This document shows positions 13,056 to 21,225 of a stretch of 47,779 nt of DNA, piece after piece. The number at the start of each line of letters is the position of its first letter. Position 1 is the stretch's first letter. The DNA is taken from the NCBI GenBank assembly GCA_028280615.1, contig JANQLK010000041.1:1-47779 (forward strand), in the 5' to 3' direction. The position numbers and the translations under genes are program-made. The notes beneath the pieces were generated by a model. That model searched no databases and was not told the DNA's origin. It saw only the letters and a program-made list of their open reading frames with translations. This stretch comes from Woeseiaceae bacterium. GTDB taxonomy: Bacteria; Pseudomonadota; Gammaproteobacteria; Steroidobacterales; Woeseiaceae.

Positions 13056-14575
13056 CAGCCGCCCGCCAGCGCCCTGAAACGCGTCAGCTCGAGGAGCCTG
13101 TAGCCCGTGTAGCGCCCCAGCAGCACCGTGAGGGCGAGCACGATCAACAGCAGCTCCGGAAACGTAAAGATCAGGTGCTCGAGCCACCCGATACCCATCG
13201 CAAGGTAGGCCAGGATCGCGACGACGAGGCTGCCGAAGCCGGCCCGCAAGGCGTCGCCCGCACCGCGTTCCTCCCAGACCACCGACATACGTTCGATCGT
13301 CATTGCGATGATGACCATCGGAAACAGCGCGACGGACAGCCCCGTTTCCATGCCGAGTTCGTGACCGACGAGGCTGATCAGCAGCATCAGCAGGACGACG
13401 ACGATCAGTACGGCGCTCAACCGCGGCACGAGCAACAGCCTGAGCCGTTCGAGCAGAAACCGAATGGACAGGCCCAGCGCCACGAGCAGGCTGAACAACA
13501 CGACGCCGGCCAGCAGCTGAGTCTCGCGAAAGGCCAGCGCGATCAGCACGGGCATGAACGTGCCGAACGCGTCGATGCCGACGAGATTGCGCATGATCAC
13601 CATGACCAGTGCGCCGATCGGGATCATGAGCAGAACGCCGTACACGGCCTGCGTCTGGATCGGCAGGTCATAAAGCGACAGGTCGAACAGGCGGTTTTCG
13701 TTCTTGGCGGACTGCATCCTGGCAACCGACACGGCATCGAGATGGTTTTCCTGCACGGCGAAACTCACGTCCGCGCCGCTGCCGCCCTCGAGGCGGATCA
13801 GCGGTTCGTCGCCGCGCCACCAGATCAGGAACCGGTCCGGCAGACCCTCGTTGCCGCTGACCGGATCGAAATAGCGCCAGCGGTCGCCGTCGTGCACTTC
13901 GAGCCAGGTCACGGGCTCGGCGCTGCGCTGCCGGCCGGCGAGCGGAAAGCCGTGCACGGCGCGGGCCGGAATACGCGCGGCCGCCAGTATGCGCGTCACG
14001 CTGCTCACGAACTCCCGGCGGCTGCCGACGTCGGCGAGCAACAGCTCGACGTTCGAATCGGGCGCACGCCCGTTCATGCGACTCAGGAGTTCAGCCGTGA
14101 AGGTCGCCGTGTCGGCCGAGTGCTCGCGCACTTCGGCAACGAGCACGTCCACGGCCGTGCGGAACGGCTCGTCGATGACGGGTGGCGGCGGAAACGGCGG
14201 CGTCGTATCCGACTGGTCGGCACCGGGATCTTCGTAAACCGAGACCCGGTAGTAGATCGTCTGCGGACCGCTGGCCCGGCGCACGGCCCACTGGGCTTCC
14301 CGGCCGCCGCTGCCGTAGTTGAGTTGGAAACCGTAGTCGCGCGACACCGGGTTTTCGTTGAGGACCCGAAAGCCCGGCGTCAGCGTCGGGATCAGCAGGC
14401 TTGCCTTGATCGATCCCGGGCCGGCGTCGAAGCGCACGGTCGACTCGATGGTCCAGACCGGGGTCTCCTGGTTCTCGGTCAGCGGAAAACCGAGCGCCCG
14501 CCACTTGTACGCGAACACCGACAGGCCGACGGCCGTCAGCACCAGCGCCAATGCATAGACGTAGCGTTGCTTCAT
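13055..14575 (-). CDS. Inactive transglutaminase fused to seven transmembrane helices (UUP1/7TM type)
   Basis: A 506-aa inner-membrane protein. One N-terminal helix (about 5-24) leads to a periplasmic region with a UUP1-like part (about 30-180) and a transglutaminase-like part (about 180-270), followed by about seven helices from residue 308 to 488. The transglutaminase core keeps RILAAARIPARAVHGF and the YFDP aspartate, but the catalytic Cys region reads GSRREFV and the His position reads VTWLEV, so it should be inactive. The ATG at 14575 gives MKQRYVYALAL; longer frames add basic, unrelated sequence. It lies 46 nt after ubiI and is coupled to the RimK-like ligase gene. Confidence 0.87.
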   Translation of the reverse strand: MKQRYVYALALVLTAVGLSVFAYKWRALGFPLTENQETPVWTIESTVRFDAGPGSIKASLLIPTLTPGFRVLNENPVSRDYGFQLNYGSGGREAQWAVRRASGPQTIYYRVSVYEDPGADQSDTTPPFPPPPVIDEPFRTAVDVLVAEVREHSADTATFTAELLSRMNGRAPDSNVELLLADVGSRREFVSSVTRILAAARIPARAVHGFPLAGRQRSAEPVTWLEVHDGDRWRYFDPVSGNEGLPDRFLIWWRGDEPLIRLEGGSGADVSFAVQENHLDAVSVARMQSAKNENRLFDLSLYDLPIQTQAVYGVLLMIPIGALVMVIMRNLVGIDAFGTFMPVLIALAFRETQLLAGVVLFSLLVALGLSIRFLLERLRLLLVPRLSAVLIVVVLLMLLISLVGHELGMETGLSVALFPMVIIAMTIERMSVVWEERGAGDALRAGFGSLVVAILAYLAMGIGWLEHLIFTFPELLLIVLALTVLLGRYTGYRLLELTRFRALAGG

Positions 14576-14621
14576 GTGCCCCCTTATGCGGGCCGTACCC
14601 CTTGAGGCCCGCGCGTCGCAC

Positions 14622-15827
14622 TCAGCGTTCGGCGCCGAACGCGACTTCGACGATGCGCCGGCGCACGGGACCCGCCCGATTGAACCACTGCATACCCGTC
14701 CGCCGCGCCGCGCCGAGGACCGCAGAGTCTGAAGCAAACAGCCGGTTTAGGCCAGTCAGCGCGTGCATCATCAGTGCATTGGCCCCGCGCCGCTGCCGTT
14801 CGTAGCGCCTGAGCACGGGCCGGTCCGCGGGAAACTCACCGGCATCCAACGCCGCGTCGAGCGTAGCAACCAACACCGCCGCATCGGCAAATCCCAGATT
14901 GGCCCCTTGTCCCGCCAGCGGATGCACCGTGTGGGCGGCGTCGCCGACGAGGGCCAGGCCCGTGCGCACGTAGTCTTTGGCGTGCTGTGCGGCCAGCCGG
15001 AAACTGCCGCGCGGGCCGGCCGGTTCAAGCTGGCCGAGGACGAAGTCGGATGCGCTGCCGAGCGCGTCGCCGAGCGCATCGTCGTCGTAGTCCATTGCCC
15101 GGGCCGCGACCTCGGGCGTCGTCGACCACACGACGGAGACGCGTCCGTCCGAAAGCGGCAGCAAACCGATCGGTCCCGTCGGCAGGAATCGCTGCCATGC
15201 GGTGCTGCCGTGATCCTTCTCGGGCCGGACGTGCGTGACGAACGCCGTCTGCTCGTAGGCGAGCCGCTCGACGCCGATGCCGAGCGCCTCGCGCACGGGC
15301 GAGCGCCCACCGTCGGCCGCGACCAGCAGGGCGGCGACGATCTCGTCACCGCTATCGAGCGTGAGCCTGTGTCCGCCATCGACCGCCTCGACGGACTCGA
15401 TCCGGGTCGCGAAGCGCAGCTCGATCCGCGAGCCGTTCAGGCATTCGAGGAGCGCGTGTTGGACGAGCGCGTTCTCGACGATCGTGCCGAGATGCGGTGT
15501 CGCGAATTCATCGGCGTCGAAGCGCAGCGTGGACGGCCCGTCCGCCGGCTCGCCGGCATCCCAGACACGCATGTGCTCGTAGCTCGAACACCGCGCCGAG
15601 CTCACGTGGTCCCAGGCACCGGCACGAGCGAGCAACGCCTCGGTGCCGGGTGAGATGGCCGATACGCGCAGACCAACGTCGTCGCCGGGCAGAAAGACCG
15701 GCCGGGGACCGGCATCGATGAGCGTGACGTCGAGCGACGCCGCATGCCGCGACCGGTGAAGCAACACGGCGACCGCGAGGCCCGCCATACCGCCGCCGGC
15801 GATCACGAGTTTCAGGCGCGGCTTCAT
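14622..15827 (-). CDS. ubiI: UbiI-like FAD-dependent hydroxylase (ubiquinone biosynthesis)
   Basis: Class A flavin monooxygenase of the UbiH/UbiI/UbiF family, 401 aa. Motifs are the N-terminal dinucleotide fold VIAGGGMAGLAVAVLL, VAADGGRSPVR (DG motif) and GDAAHTVHPLAGQGANLG (second FAD motif). The position after ubiH, as in E. coli pepP-ubiH-ubiI, and the HMRVWDA segment favour UbiI, the C5 hydroxylase. A separate Coq7 at 24188 would cover C6, so UbiF is less likely. Its ATG overlaps the ubiH stop by 4 nt. The family is certain; the exact ring position is inferred. Confidence 0.87.
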   Translation of the reverse strand: MKPRLKLVIAGGGMAGLAVAVLLHRSRHAASLDVTLIDAGPRPVFLPGDDVGLRVSAISPGTEALLARAGAWDHVSSARCSSYEHMRVWDAGEPADGPSTLRFDADEFATPHLGTIVENALVQHALLECLNGSRIELRFATRIESVEAVDGGHRLTLDSGDEIVAALLVAADGGRSPVREALGIGVERLAYEQTAFVTHVRPEKDHGSTAWQRFLPTGPIGLLPLSDGRVSVVWSTTPEVAARAMDYDDDALGDALGSASDFVLGQLEPAGPRGSFRLAAQHAKDYVRTGLALVGDAAHTVHPLAGQGANLGFADAAVLVATLDAALDAGEFPADRPVLRRYERQRRGANALMMHALTGLNRLFASDSAVLGAARRTGMQWFNRAGPVRRRIVEVAFGAER

Positions 15828-17068
15828 GTGATCGGTACGCCTCTGGACAGCCGCGGCAGGCGTCCGGCAAGGCCCATGGTGTGGCGGGCGAATTCCTTGC
15901 GGACACCCGGAACGAGATCGAAGGCCAGCATTCCCAGGTTGCGTGCCACGCGCGACGCGGGTCGACCGGAGCCGAACAGCCGGACGATGCCGTCGGTGAA
16001 GCCGACCAGTTTCTTCTGGTCGCTCCGCCGCCAGTCGGAATAGCGCCGCAGCACGTCGGCACTGCCGATCGCCCGACGATCGGCCGACTCGCCGAGCGTG
16101 TCGGCGATGCAGTCGCTCAAGGCCGCAACGTCGCGCATACCCAGGTTGAAGCCCTGTGCCGCAACGGGGTGCAAACCGTGCGCGGCGTTGCCGACCAGTA
16201 CGCTGCGCAGCGCCGTGAGCCTCAAGGTCTTGCTGAGCGTGAGCGGATACGCTGCACGCTTACCGACCTTCGACAGTCCGCCCAGGCGGTAGCCGAATGC
16301 GTCCTGGAGCTCGCTCAGAAACGCCGTATCGGTGAGCGCCATAACGCGCTCGGCATCGGACTCGGTCACGGTCCAGACGAAGGCGGTGCGTTCGTCCGCG
16401 ACGGGCAGAAACGCGAGCGGCCCCTGCTCGGTGAAACGTTCGTAAGCGACGTTATCGATCGGTCGCTCGGTTTCGAGGTTTCCGATCACGGCATGCTGGC
16501 CGTAGCTCGAGTGCTCGGCCGTGATGCCCATCTGCTCGCGGACCTGGGATCGCGCGCCGTCGGCCGCCACGAGCAGCGCCGCGGCAAGGCGCTTCGTTTC
16601 ACCGCCACCGAAGTCCACCTCGCAGCTTGCACGGTCGTCGCCGAGCACGACGGTCGTGATGCGTGCGGGACACAGCAGGTCGACGCCCCCAGCATGCGTA
16701 AGGGCATCCTCGAGGACGCCGCCGAGGACGCGGTTGATCACGACATAGCCCAGGGCTTCGACAGCTTGTTCCTCGGCATCGATGTGCGAAAAACCGAAAC
16801 GGCCGCGGTCCGAAACGTGGATACGCCGGATCGGCGTCGAGGCTGCGACGATCCCGGGCCACAGACCCATTGCCTCGAACATGCGCTGCGAACTTCTCGA
16901 CAGCGCCGTCGAACGGTCGTCGAAACTCGGCTGCGCGGGCGCGCCACGCTCGACGGCCTCGACCACGGCGATCCGCAAGTCGAGTGGCGCAAGCGCCAGC
17001 GCGAGGCACGTGCCGATCATGCCGCCGCCGGCGATCACGATGTCGTAGTCCAGGTCTTGCTTGCTCAT
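15824..17068 (-). CDS. ubiH: 2-octaprenyl-6-methoxyphenol hydroxylase-like UbiH
   Basis: FAD monooxygenase proposed to hydroxylate C1 of the ubiquinone ring precursor. The 414-aa protein has IVIAGGGMIGTCLALAL at the N-terminus, VAADGARSQVR, and GNAAHGLHPVAAQGFNLGMRD, the last with the GNAA form characteristic of UbiH rather than UbiI. The ATG at 17068 (MSKQDLDYD) overlaps the pepP stop by 4 nt; the longer frame is out of family and runs inside pepP. It is placed between pepP and ubiI, the same order as in E. coli. Confidence 0.92.
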   Translation of the reverse strand: MSKQDLDYDIVIAGGGMIGTCLALALAPLDLRIAVVEAVERGAPAQPSFDDRSTALSRSSQRMFEAMGLWPGIVAASTPIRRIHVSDRGRFGFSHIDAEEQAVEALGYVVINRVLGGVLEDALTHAGGVDLLCPARITTVVLGDDRASCEVDFGGGETKRLAAALLVAADGARSQVREQMGITAEHSSYGQHAVIGNLETERPIDNVAYERFTEQGPLAFLPVADERTAFVWTVTESDAERVMALTDTAFLSELQDAFGYRLGGLSKVGKRAAYPLTLSKTLRLTALRSVLVGNAAHGLHPVAAQGFNLGMRDVAALSDCIADTLGESADRRAIGSADVLRRYSDWRRSDQKKLVGFTDGIVRLFGSGRPASRVARNLGMLAFDLVPGVRKEFARHTMGLAGRLPRLSRGVPIT

Positions 17069-18369
17069 GACGCCGCCATGGCCTCCTCGATCGCGCGCGG
17101 CTCCTTGGCGAGCCCCTTGCTCAGTACGTCCGGGCCTTTCGCCGTAACAGCCACGTCGTCCTCGATGCGAACGCCGATGTTGCGATACTTCGGCGGAATG
17201 TCGCTGTCGGCCGGGATGTAGACGCCCGGCTCGACGGTCGTGACCATGCCGGGTTCGAGCAGCCGCCACTCGTCGCCCACCTTGTAGTCGCCGACGTCAT
17301 GCACGTCCATGCCCAGCCAGTGGCCGGTGCGATGCATGAAAAACCGGCGATACGCTTCGTCCTTTATCAGTCGCTGTGTCGAGCCCTCGAGCAGGCCCAG
17401 CGACTTCAGGCCACGCGTGATGATCTCGACCGCCGTATCGTGCGGAACGTTCCACGGCGTGTCCCGCCGGGTCGCGTCGATGGCCGCGAGCTGCGCGTCG
17501 AGCACGATGTCGTAAACGGCCCTCTGCGCGTCGCTGTAGCGCCCGCTGACCGGCAACGTCCGCGTGATGTCGGACGCGTAGTAATCGAGTTCGCAGCCGG
17601 CATCGATCAGTAGCAGGTCGCCCTCCTTGAGCACCTGGTCGTTGTGGACGTAGTGCAACGTGCACGTATTGCTGCCCGCGCCGACGATCGGGCTGTAGGA
17701 CACCCAGGCGTTGTTGCGGCGAAATTCGTAGCGGAACTCCGCCTCGATTTCGTACTCGTACATGCCCGGCCGAATGCGGCGCATGGCGCGCTCGTGAGCG
17801 CGGACAGCCACCTTGGCCGACTTGCGCATCGCCGCAATCTCGGCGCGGCTCTTGTACAGCCGCATGTCGTGCAGCAGGTGATCGAGCGCGACGAACTCCC
17901 GCGGCGTGTGAACGCCCTTGGTCTCGCGCGAACGCAGCGCGTTGATCCACTCGGCGATCCGCGCGTCGAAATCGGAGTACATGCCCATTGTGTAGTACAC
18001 GCGCGTGCAGGCTTCGATGATGCCCGGCAAGATATCGTCGATATCGTCGATGGGAAAGGCGTCGTCGGCGCCATAGCGCTCTACGGCGCCGTCGGGCCCG
18101 GCGCGCGAACCGTCCCAGAGCTCCTTGTCGGCATCTCGCTCGCGGCAGAACAGCAGGAACTCCCCGCTCGCTCGCCCCGGCACGAGCGCGAGCACGGCAT
18201 CCGGCTCGGCAAAGCCGCACAGATAGTAAAAGTCGGAATCCTGGCGATATCGGTATTCGACGTCCCTGCTGCGGGTCCGTACCGGCGCGCTCGGCAACAC
18301 CACGATGCCGCTCTCGCCGACCATGTGCATGAGCTGCCGCCTGCGGCGGGCGAATTCCACGGACTTCAC
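17065..18369 (-). CDS. pepP: Xaa-Pro aminopeptidase
   Basis: Cytoplasmic metallopeptidase that removes N-terminal residues preceding proline. At 434 aa it matches PepP (about 440). Family features are the pita-bread fold metal ligands: Asp in LLIDAGCELDYYASDITR, His in HRTGHWLGMDVHD, Glu in TTVEPGVYI and Glu in NIGVRIEDD. The start is GTG at 18369, overlapping the ygfB stop (GTGA); homologous sequence begins there (FARRRRQLM). It sits between ygfB and ubiH, a conserved gammaproteobacterial neighbourhood. Confidence 0.95.
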   Translation of the reverse strand: MKSVEFARRRRQLMHMVGESGIVVLPSAPVRTRSRDVEYRYRQDSDFYYLCGFAEPDAVLALVPGRASGEFLLFCRERDADKELWDGSRAGPDGAVERYGADDAFPIDDIDDILPGIIEACTRVYYTMGMYSDFDARIAEWINALRSRETKGVHTPREFVALDHLLHDMRLYKSRAEIAAMRKSAKVAVRAHERAMRRIRPGMYEYEIEAEFRYEFRRNNAWVSYSPIVGAGSNTCTLHYVHNDQVLKEGDLLLIDAGCELDYYASDITRTLPVSGRYSDAQRAVYDIVLDAQLAAIDATRRDTPWNVPHDTAVEIITRGLKSLGLLEGSTQRLIKDEAYRRFFMHRTGHWLGMDVHDVGDYKVGDEWRLLEPGMVTTVEPGVYIPADSDIPPKYRNIGVRIEDDVAVTAKGPDVLSKGLAKEPRAIEEAMAAS

Positions 18370-18929
18370 CGCGGCGCCTCGGCTTTCTGCGCGTCGAGTT
18401 CCTCGAACACCAGCTGCGTCGCGACGCGCAGGTACTCGACGATGTCGGCGTAGGCCTGCTCGCTGCTCTCTTCGCTTTCGCTCTCGTCGACCGCCGCGCG
18501 CGTAATCTGTAGAAGATCCTTGATGATGTCGGCAATCGGCTCCTGGCCGAGGCGATTTCTGGTTGCGTCGTCGACCTGGCCAGAGACGAGGCCGTGCAGG
18601 AATCCTTCACTGTAGTGCGCGATGGCCTCGGTACGACGCGCGGTCGAAGCGGACTCGTCCGGCAAGAGCGGTGTGAATTCCGACTGCCGCGCGGCCAATA
18701 CGCCGTGTGTGCTTTCGAACAGCGATACGAGCAGGCCCTCGCATTCGCCGCGCAGCGCATTCGCGGGATCGGTGCCCTCGAGAACTACCGAAATCACCTC
18801 GGGCAACGCGGCTTCGCCCGCGACGGCAAGGCGCGCGGTCAGCGCGCCGTGCGTCTGCGCCGCGTCCCAGCTCGCGCCTGCGCGGCGCAGGGCGTCGTCG
18901 AGTATGTCGTGGTCTACATCACCGTGCAT
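18366..18929 (-). CDS. ygfB: YgfB family protein (UPF0149)
   Basis: A 187-aa helical cytoplasmic protein of the UPF0149/YgfB family. In Pseudomonas aeruginosa the homologue modulates a beta-lactam resistance regulator; here the role is unknown. Signature segments are FESTHGVLAA, HYSEGFLHGLVSGQ and YADIVEYLRVATQLVFEEL. It is the first gene of ygfB-pepP-ubiH-ubiI, and divergent from the zapB-like/zapA genes, as seen in other gammaproteobacteria. It carries a Glu/Ser-rich patch (ESESEESSEQ) near residue 150. Confidence 0.9.
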   Translation of the reverse strand: MHGDVDHDILDDALRRAGASWDAAQTHGALTARLAVAGEAALPEVISVVLEGTDPANALRGECEGLLVSLFESTHGVLAARQSEFTPLLPDESASTARRTEAIAHYSEGFLHGLVSGQVDDATRNRLGQEPIADIIKDLLQITRAAVDESESEESSEQAYADIVEYLRVATQLVFEELDAQKAEAPR

Positions 18930-19042
18930 GACTTAAGGTCGCAAGTGGTTGGAGTTTACGCTGTCACTGGTGCCGCGCTCGGGGCTTATGTTGTCTCTCG
19001 GCGACAAACCGTAATGATCACATGCCCGCCGGAGTTTGGCGA

Positions 19043-19071
19043 TTGATTCTGCCCGTATGCGTGTCTATATT
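19043..19071 (+). promoter_or_regulatory. Promoter of the zapB-like/zapA transcript
   Basis: TTGATT (19043-19048) and TATATT (19066-19071) are separated by exactly 17 bp, a good sigma-70 promoter. The -10 ends only 6 nt before the ATG at 19078, so the predicted start of transcription falls at or next to the start codon, giving a leaderless or nearly leaderless mRNA. Confidence 0.65.
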
Positions 19072-19077
19072 GAGTTC

Positions 19078-19308
19078 ATGGCCGACAATATCAACACCGT
19101 TTTCGAGCATGAACTCAAACGCCTGGAGCAGCGGGTCGACGCGCTCGTTAGAGTGTGCGACCAGCTGCAGGATGAAAACCGCTCGCTAAAGCAGCGCCAG
19201 GACGTATTGACCGCGGAGCGCGCCAATCTGCTGCAGAAGAACGAGCAGGTGCGCGCGCGTGTCGAAGCCATGATTGGACGCCTGAAAGCCATGGAACAGG
19301 GAACCTGA
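19078..19308 (+). CDS. Small coiled-coil cell-division protein, ZapB-like (TIGR02449-type)
   Basis: A 76-aa protein that is almost entirely coiled coil (heptads from HELKRLEQRVDALV through IGRLKAME). Small coiled-coil proteins of this type are commonly encoded just upstream of zapA in gammaproteobacteria; a role in FtsZ-ring organisation is inferred from position and shape. The ATG at 19078 is preferred because the promoter -10 lies 6 nt upstream. A longer in-frame start at 19036 would sit upstream of that promoter. The stop is 1 nt before the zapA ATG. Confidence 0.82.
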   Translation: MADNINTVFEHELKRLEQRVDALVRVCDQLQDENRSLKQRQDVLTAERANLLQKNEQVRARVEAMIGRLKAMEQGT

Positions 19309-19309
19309 G

Positions 19310-19624
19310 ATGAGTGATGCACCGACACAGGTCAGCGTTCGCATACTGGACAAGGAATACCAGGTCGCCTGCCCCGCCAGCGAACGTACCGATCTCCTCG
19401 ATTCGGCCGAAGTGCTGAATGCGAAAATGCGCGAGATTCGCGACAGCGGCCGTATTGTCGGGCTCGATCGCATCGCCGTTATGGCGGCACTCAACATGGC
19501 GAATGACCTGCTGCATGCCCAGGCACGCGACCGGGCCCTCGAGGGCGACGTCAGCGAACGCCTGAAACTGATTTCCGACCGCGTAGAGAACGCGCTGGGC
19601 AATACCCAGCAACTCGACCTCTGA
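19310..19624 (+). CDS. zapA: Cell division protein ZapA
   Basis: Binds FtsZ and bundles protofilaments at the division ring. The 104-aa length and features match ZapA: an N-terminal VSVRILDKEYQVACP beta-hairpin head, the MREIRDSGRIVGLDRIAVMAALNMANDLL helix, and a C-terminal coiled coil. It begins 1 nt after the zapB-like stop and is followed by the 6S RNA gene, then fau, the conserved order zapA-ssrS-fau. Confidence 0.95.
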   Translation: MSDAPTQVSVRILDKEYQVACPASERTDLLDSAEVLNAKMREIRDSGRIVGLDRIAVMAALNMANDLLHAQARDRALEGDVSERLKLISDRVENALGNTQQLDL

Positions 19625-19639
19625 CGTGGCGAATGAATT

Positions 19640-19829
19640 GACGCCTCCTGCGGTGTTCGATGCCGACCTGGAAACCCCTCGACCCTAACGTTCTACCTCG
19701 GGGTCGCGGTCTGTCGGCAGCATTTGAGCAGGGCCGGTTATCCGGTAAGCCTGTTGCTGCCACGGCTGACCCCACCTGTTGCTCCGGTTCGAGAGCGACG
19801 GCTCGGTGACGGCACAGGCGGGAGGCGTC
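19640..19829 (+). ncRNA. ssrS: 6S RNA
   Basis: About 190 nt between zapA and fau, exactly where 6S RNA lies in gammaproteobacteria. The ends pair: GACGCCTCC (19640-19648) is fully complementary to GGAGGCGTC (19821-19829). Conserved 6S features follow the closing stem: GCGGTGTTCG on the 5' side, and GCACAGGCGG near the 3' side. The middle can form the long helix with an open bulge that mimics promoter DNA and sequesters the sigma-70 holoenzyme. Likely processed from a zapA-6S-fau transcript or made from its own promoter. Ends are estimated. Confidence 0.87.
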
Positions 19830-19869
19830 TCCTCCTTTCCACGCGGCGGGCGCCGCGAGGGACCCACGG

Positions 19870-20433
19870 ATGAGCGATCCAGATACGCTTCGACGGCTCG
19901 CCAGGGCGTCAAGACGACGGTTGAGCGACGCAGAACGGAAACGCGCATCCGGGCGAATCGCGCGCGAATTCCTCAATAGCCACCTGTTTTATGCCAGCCA
20001 TGTCATCGGCTGCTACCTGCCGACGTACGACGAGGTCGACACCCGCGCCGTATTCAACCGCGCGTGGCGAACGTCGAAACGGATAGCCGTGCCCGTGGTG
20101 CAGTCGGACGAATCCATGGCGTTCGTCTCGGTCCACCGCGAAAGCCGTCTCGTCCGAAACCGTTTCGGCATCTGGGAACCCACGGAGGGCGAACGAATAG
20201 CGCCGCGTGCGATGGACGTTTGTGTGGTTCCCGGCGTTGCTTTCGACGCGCGCGGCAACCGCGTTGGGATGGGTGGCGGATACTACGACCGTACCTTTGC
20301 GTTTCTCAATCGGACACGAAACTGGGCGCGCCCCAAGCTCGTTGGCTTTGCTTTCGCTTGCCAATGTGTCGACCAGATCGACACTCGGCCATGGGACGTC
20401 GCGTTGCATCGAGTCATTACCGAACGCGACTGA
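19870..20433 (+). CDS. fau: 5-formyltetrahydrofolate cyclo-ligase
   Basis: ATP-dependent conversion of 5-formyl-THF to 5,10-methenyl-THF. The 187-aa protein (ygfA family) has IGCYLPTYDEVDTR, an IWEPTEG segment, VVPGVAFDARGNRVGMGGGYYDR (ATP/substrate loop) and a C-terminal WDVALHRVITE. It directly follows 6S RNA, as is usual. The folate link fits the glycine cleavage system elsewhere in the window, although the genes are far apart. The start ATG follows a purine-rich GAGGGACCC site. Confidence 0.95.
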   Translation: MSDPDTLRRLARASRRRLSDAERKRASGRIAREFLNSHLFYASHVIGCYLPTYDEVDTRAVFNRAWRTSKRIAVPVVQSDESMAFVSVHRESRLVRNRFGIWEPTEGERIAPRAMDVCVVPGVAFDARGNRVGMGGGYYDRTFAFLNRTRNWARPKLVGFAFACQCVDQIDTRPWDVALHRVITERD

Positions 20434-20518
20434 CACCGCTCGCGCGTCGCACTACTTGAATACCATGACGCAAGTCTCAACGTGTGCCTAACTCGCTGGA
20501 TTTTTTGCTTTTGTTGTA

Positions 20519-20547
20519 TATACTCAACGCCGGGTACCCGACACGGA
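20519..20547 (+). promoter_or_regulatory. -10 box and ribosome-binding site of the lysine-rich gene
   Basis: TATACT (20519-20524) sits in an A+T-rich patch and lacks a clear -35. A GGAG Shine-Dalgarno at 20544-20547 is 7 nt before the ATG at 20555. The local A+T richness suggests a strong promoter. Confidence 0.45.
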
Positions 20548-20554
20548 GATAAGC

Positions 20555-21034
20555 ATGGCTACCAAAAAGAAGTCACGGAAAAAAGCTTCTAAGCGAAAAG
20601 TCGCTAAGAAGAAAGCTGTTCGAAAGAAAGTTGCGAAGAAACGCGTAACGAGGAAGAAGCCTGCCGCAAGGAAGAAGGCAAAGAAGAAGGCCAAGAGGAA
20701 GGCCAAAAAGAAAGTAGCGAAGAGGAAGGCGAAGAAAAAAGTCGCCAAGCGCAAGACGAAGAAAAAAGCGAAGAAGAAGGCCAAAAAGAAAGTAGCTAGA
20801 AAGAAAGCCAAAAAGAAGGCCAAGAAAAAGGCGAAGAAGAAAGTAGCTAAGAGGAAAGCGAAGAAGAAGGCCAAGAAAAAGGCCAAAAAGAAAGCGAAGA
20901 AGAAGGTCGCCCGAAAGAAGGCGAAGAAAAAGGCCAAGAAAAAGGTAGCCAAGCGCAAGACGAAGAAGAAAGCTGCCAAACGCAAGACGAAGAAGAAAGC
21001 CTCGAAGCGGAAAACGACCCGCAGAAGGCGCTGA
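20555..21034 (+). CDS. Lysine-rich histone H1-like protein
   Basis: A 159-aa protein made almost only of Lys, Ala, Arg, Val and Thr. It consists of degenerate 4-5-residue repeats of the KKAKKKA, KRKAKKKVA and KRKTKKKA type from end to end, closing with KTTRRRR. Such histone H1-like or AlgP-like tails bind DNA non-specifically and are thought to compact or regulate the nucleoid. No folded domain is visible. The coding strand is overwhelmingly purine. It has its own promoter and RBS and a strong terminator (21091-21119). Repeat number is likely to vary between strains by slippage. Function is inferred from composition only. Confidence 0.88.
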   Translation: MATKKKSRKKASKRKVAKKKAVRKKVAKKRVTRKKPAARKKAKKKAKRKAKKKVAKRKAKKKVAKRKTKKKAKKKAKKKVARKKAKKKAKKKAKKKVAKRKAKKKAKKKAKKKAKKKVARKKAKKKAKKKVAKRKTKKKAAKRKTKKKASKRKTTRRRR

Positions 21035-21090
21035 CTTCTAGTCGGTTTGGAAGCGAGGTGGACTTGACACCTCGGCCTTCTTCCAAAAGC

Positions 21091-21119
21091 AAAAGTGCCC
21101 GCTTCGTGCGGGCACTTTT
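21091..21119 (+). terminator. Rho-independent terminator after the lysine-rich gene
   Basis: A perfect 12-bp stem (21091-21102 with 21108-21119) with a 5-nt TTCGT loop. The arm begins with AAAA and ends TTTT, so it could work in both directions. It follows the lysine-rich gene and precedes rpiA. A weaker hairpin at about 21055-21073 lies just upstream. Confidence 0.85.
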
Positions 21120-21225
21120 CGTTTGCACTCCGGGTACTCGGGCCGCCGGCGGCGAACCGTGCAATGGCTCTCGGAAGTCTTATCGGCTAAGCTGCGCCGG
21201 GTCGAGTCGTCGAGATGTTTCCGAT

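Noticed and set aside
20555..21034. CRISPR-like repeat array
   Set aside because: The repetition follows codons for lysine and alanine without constant repeats separated by unique spacers.
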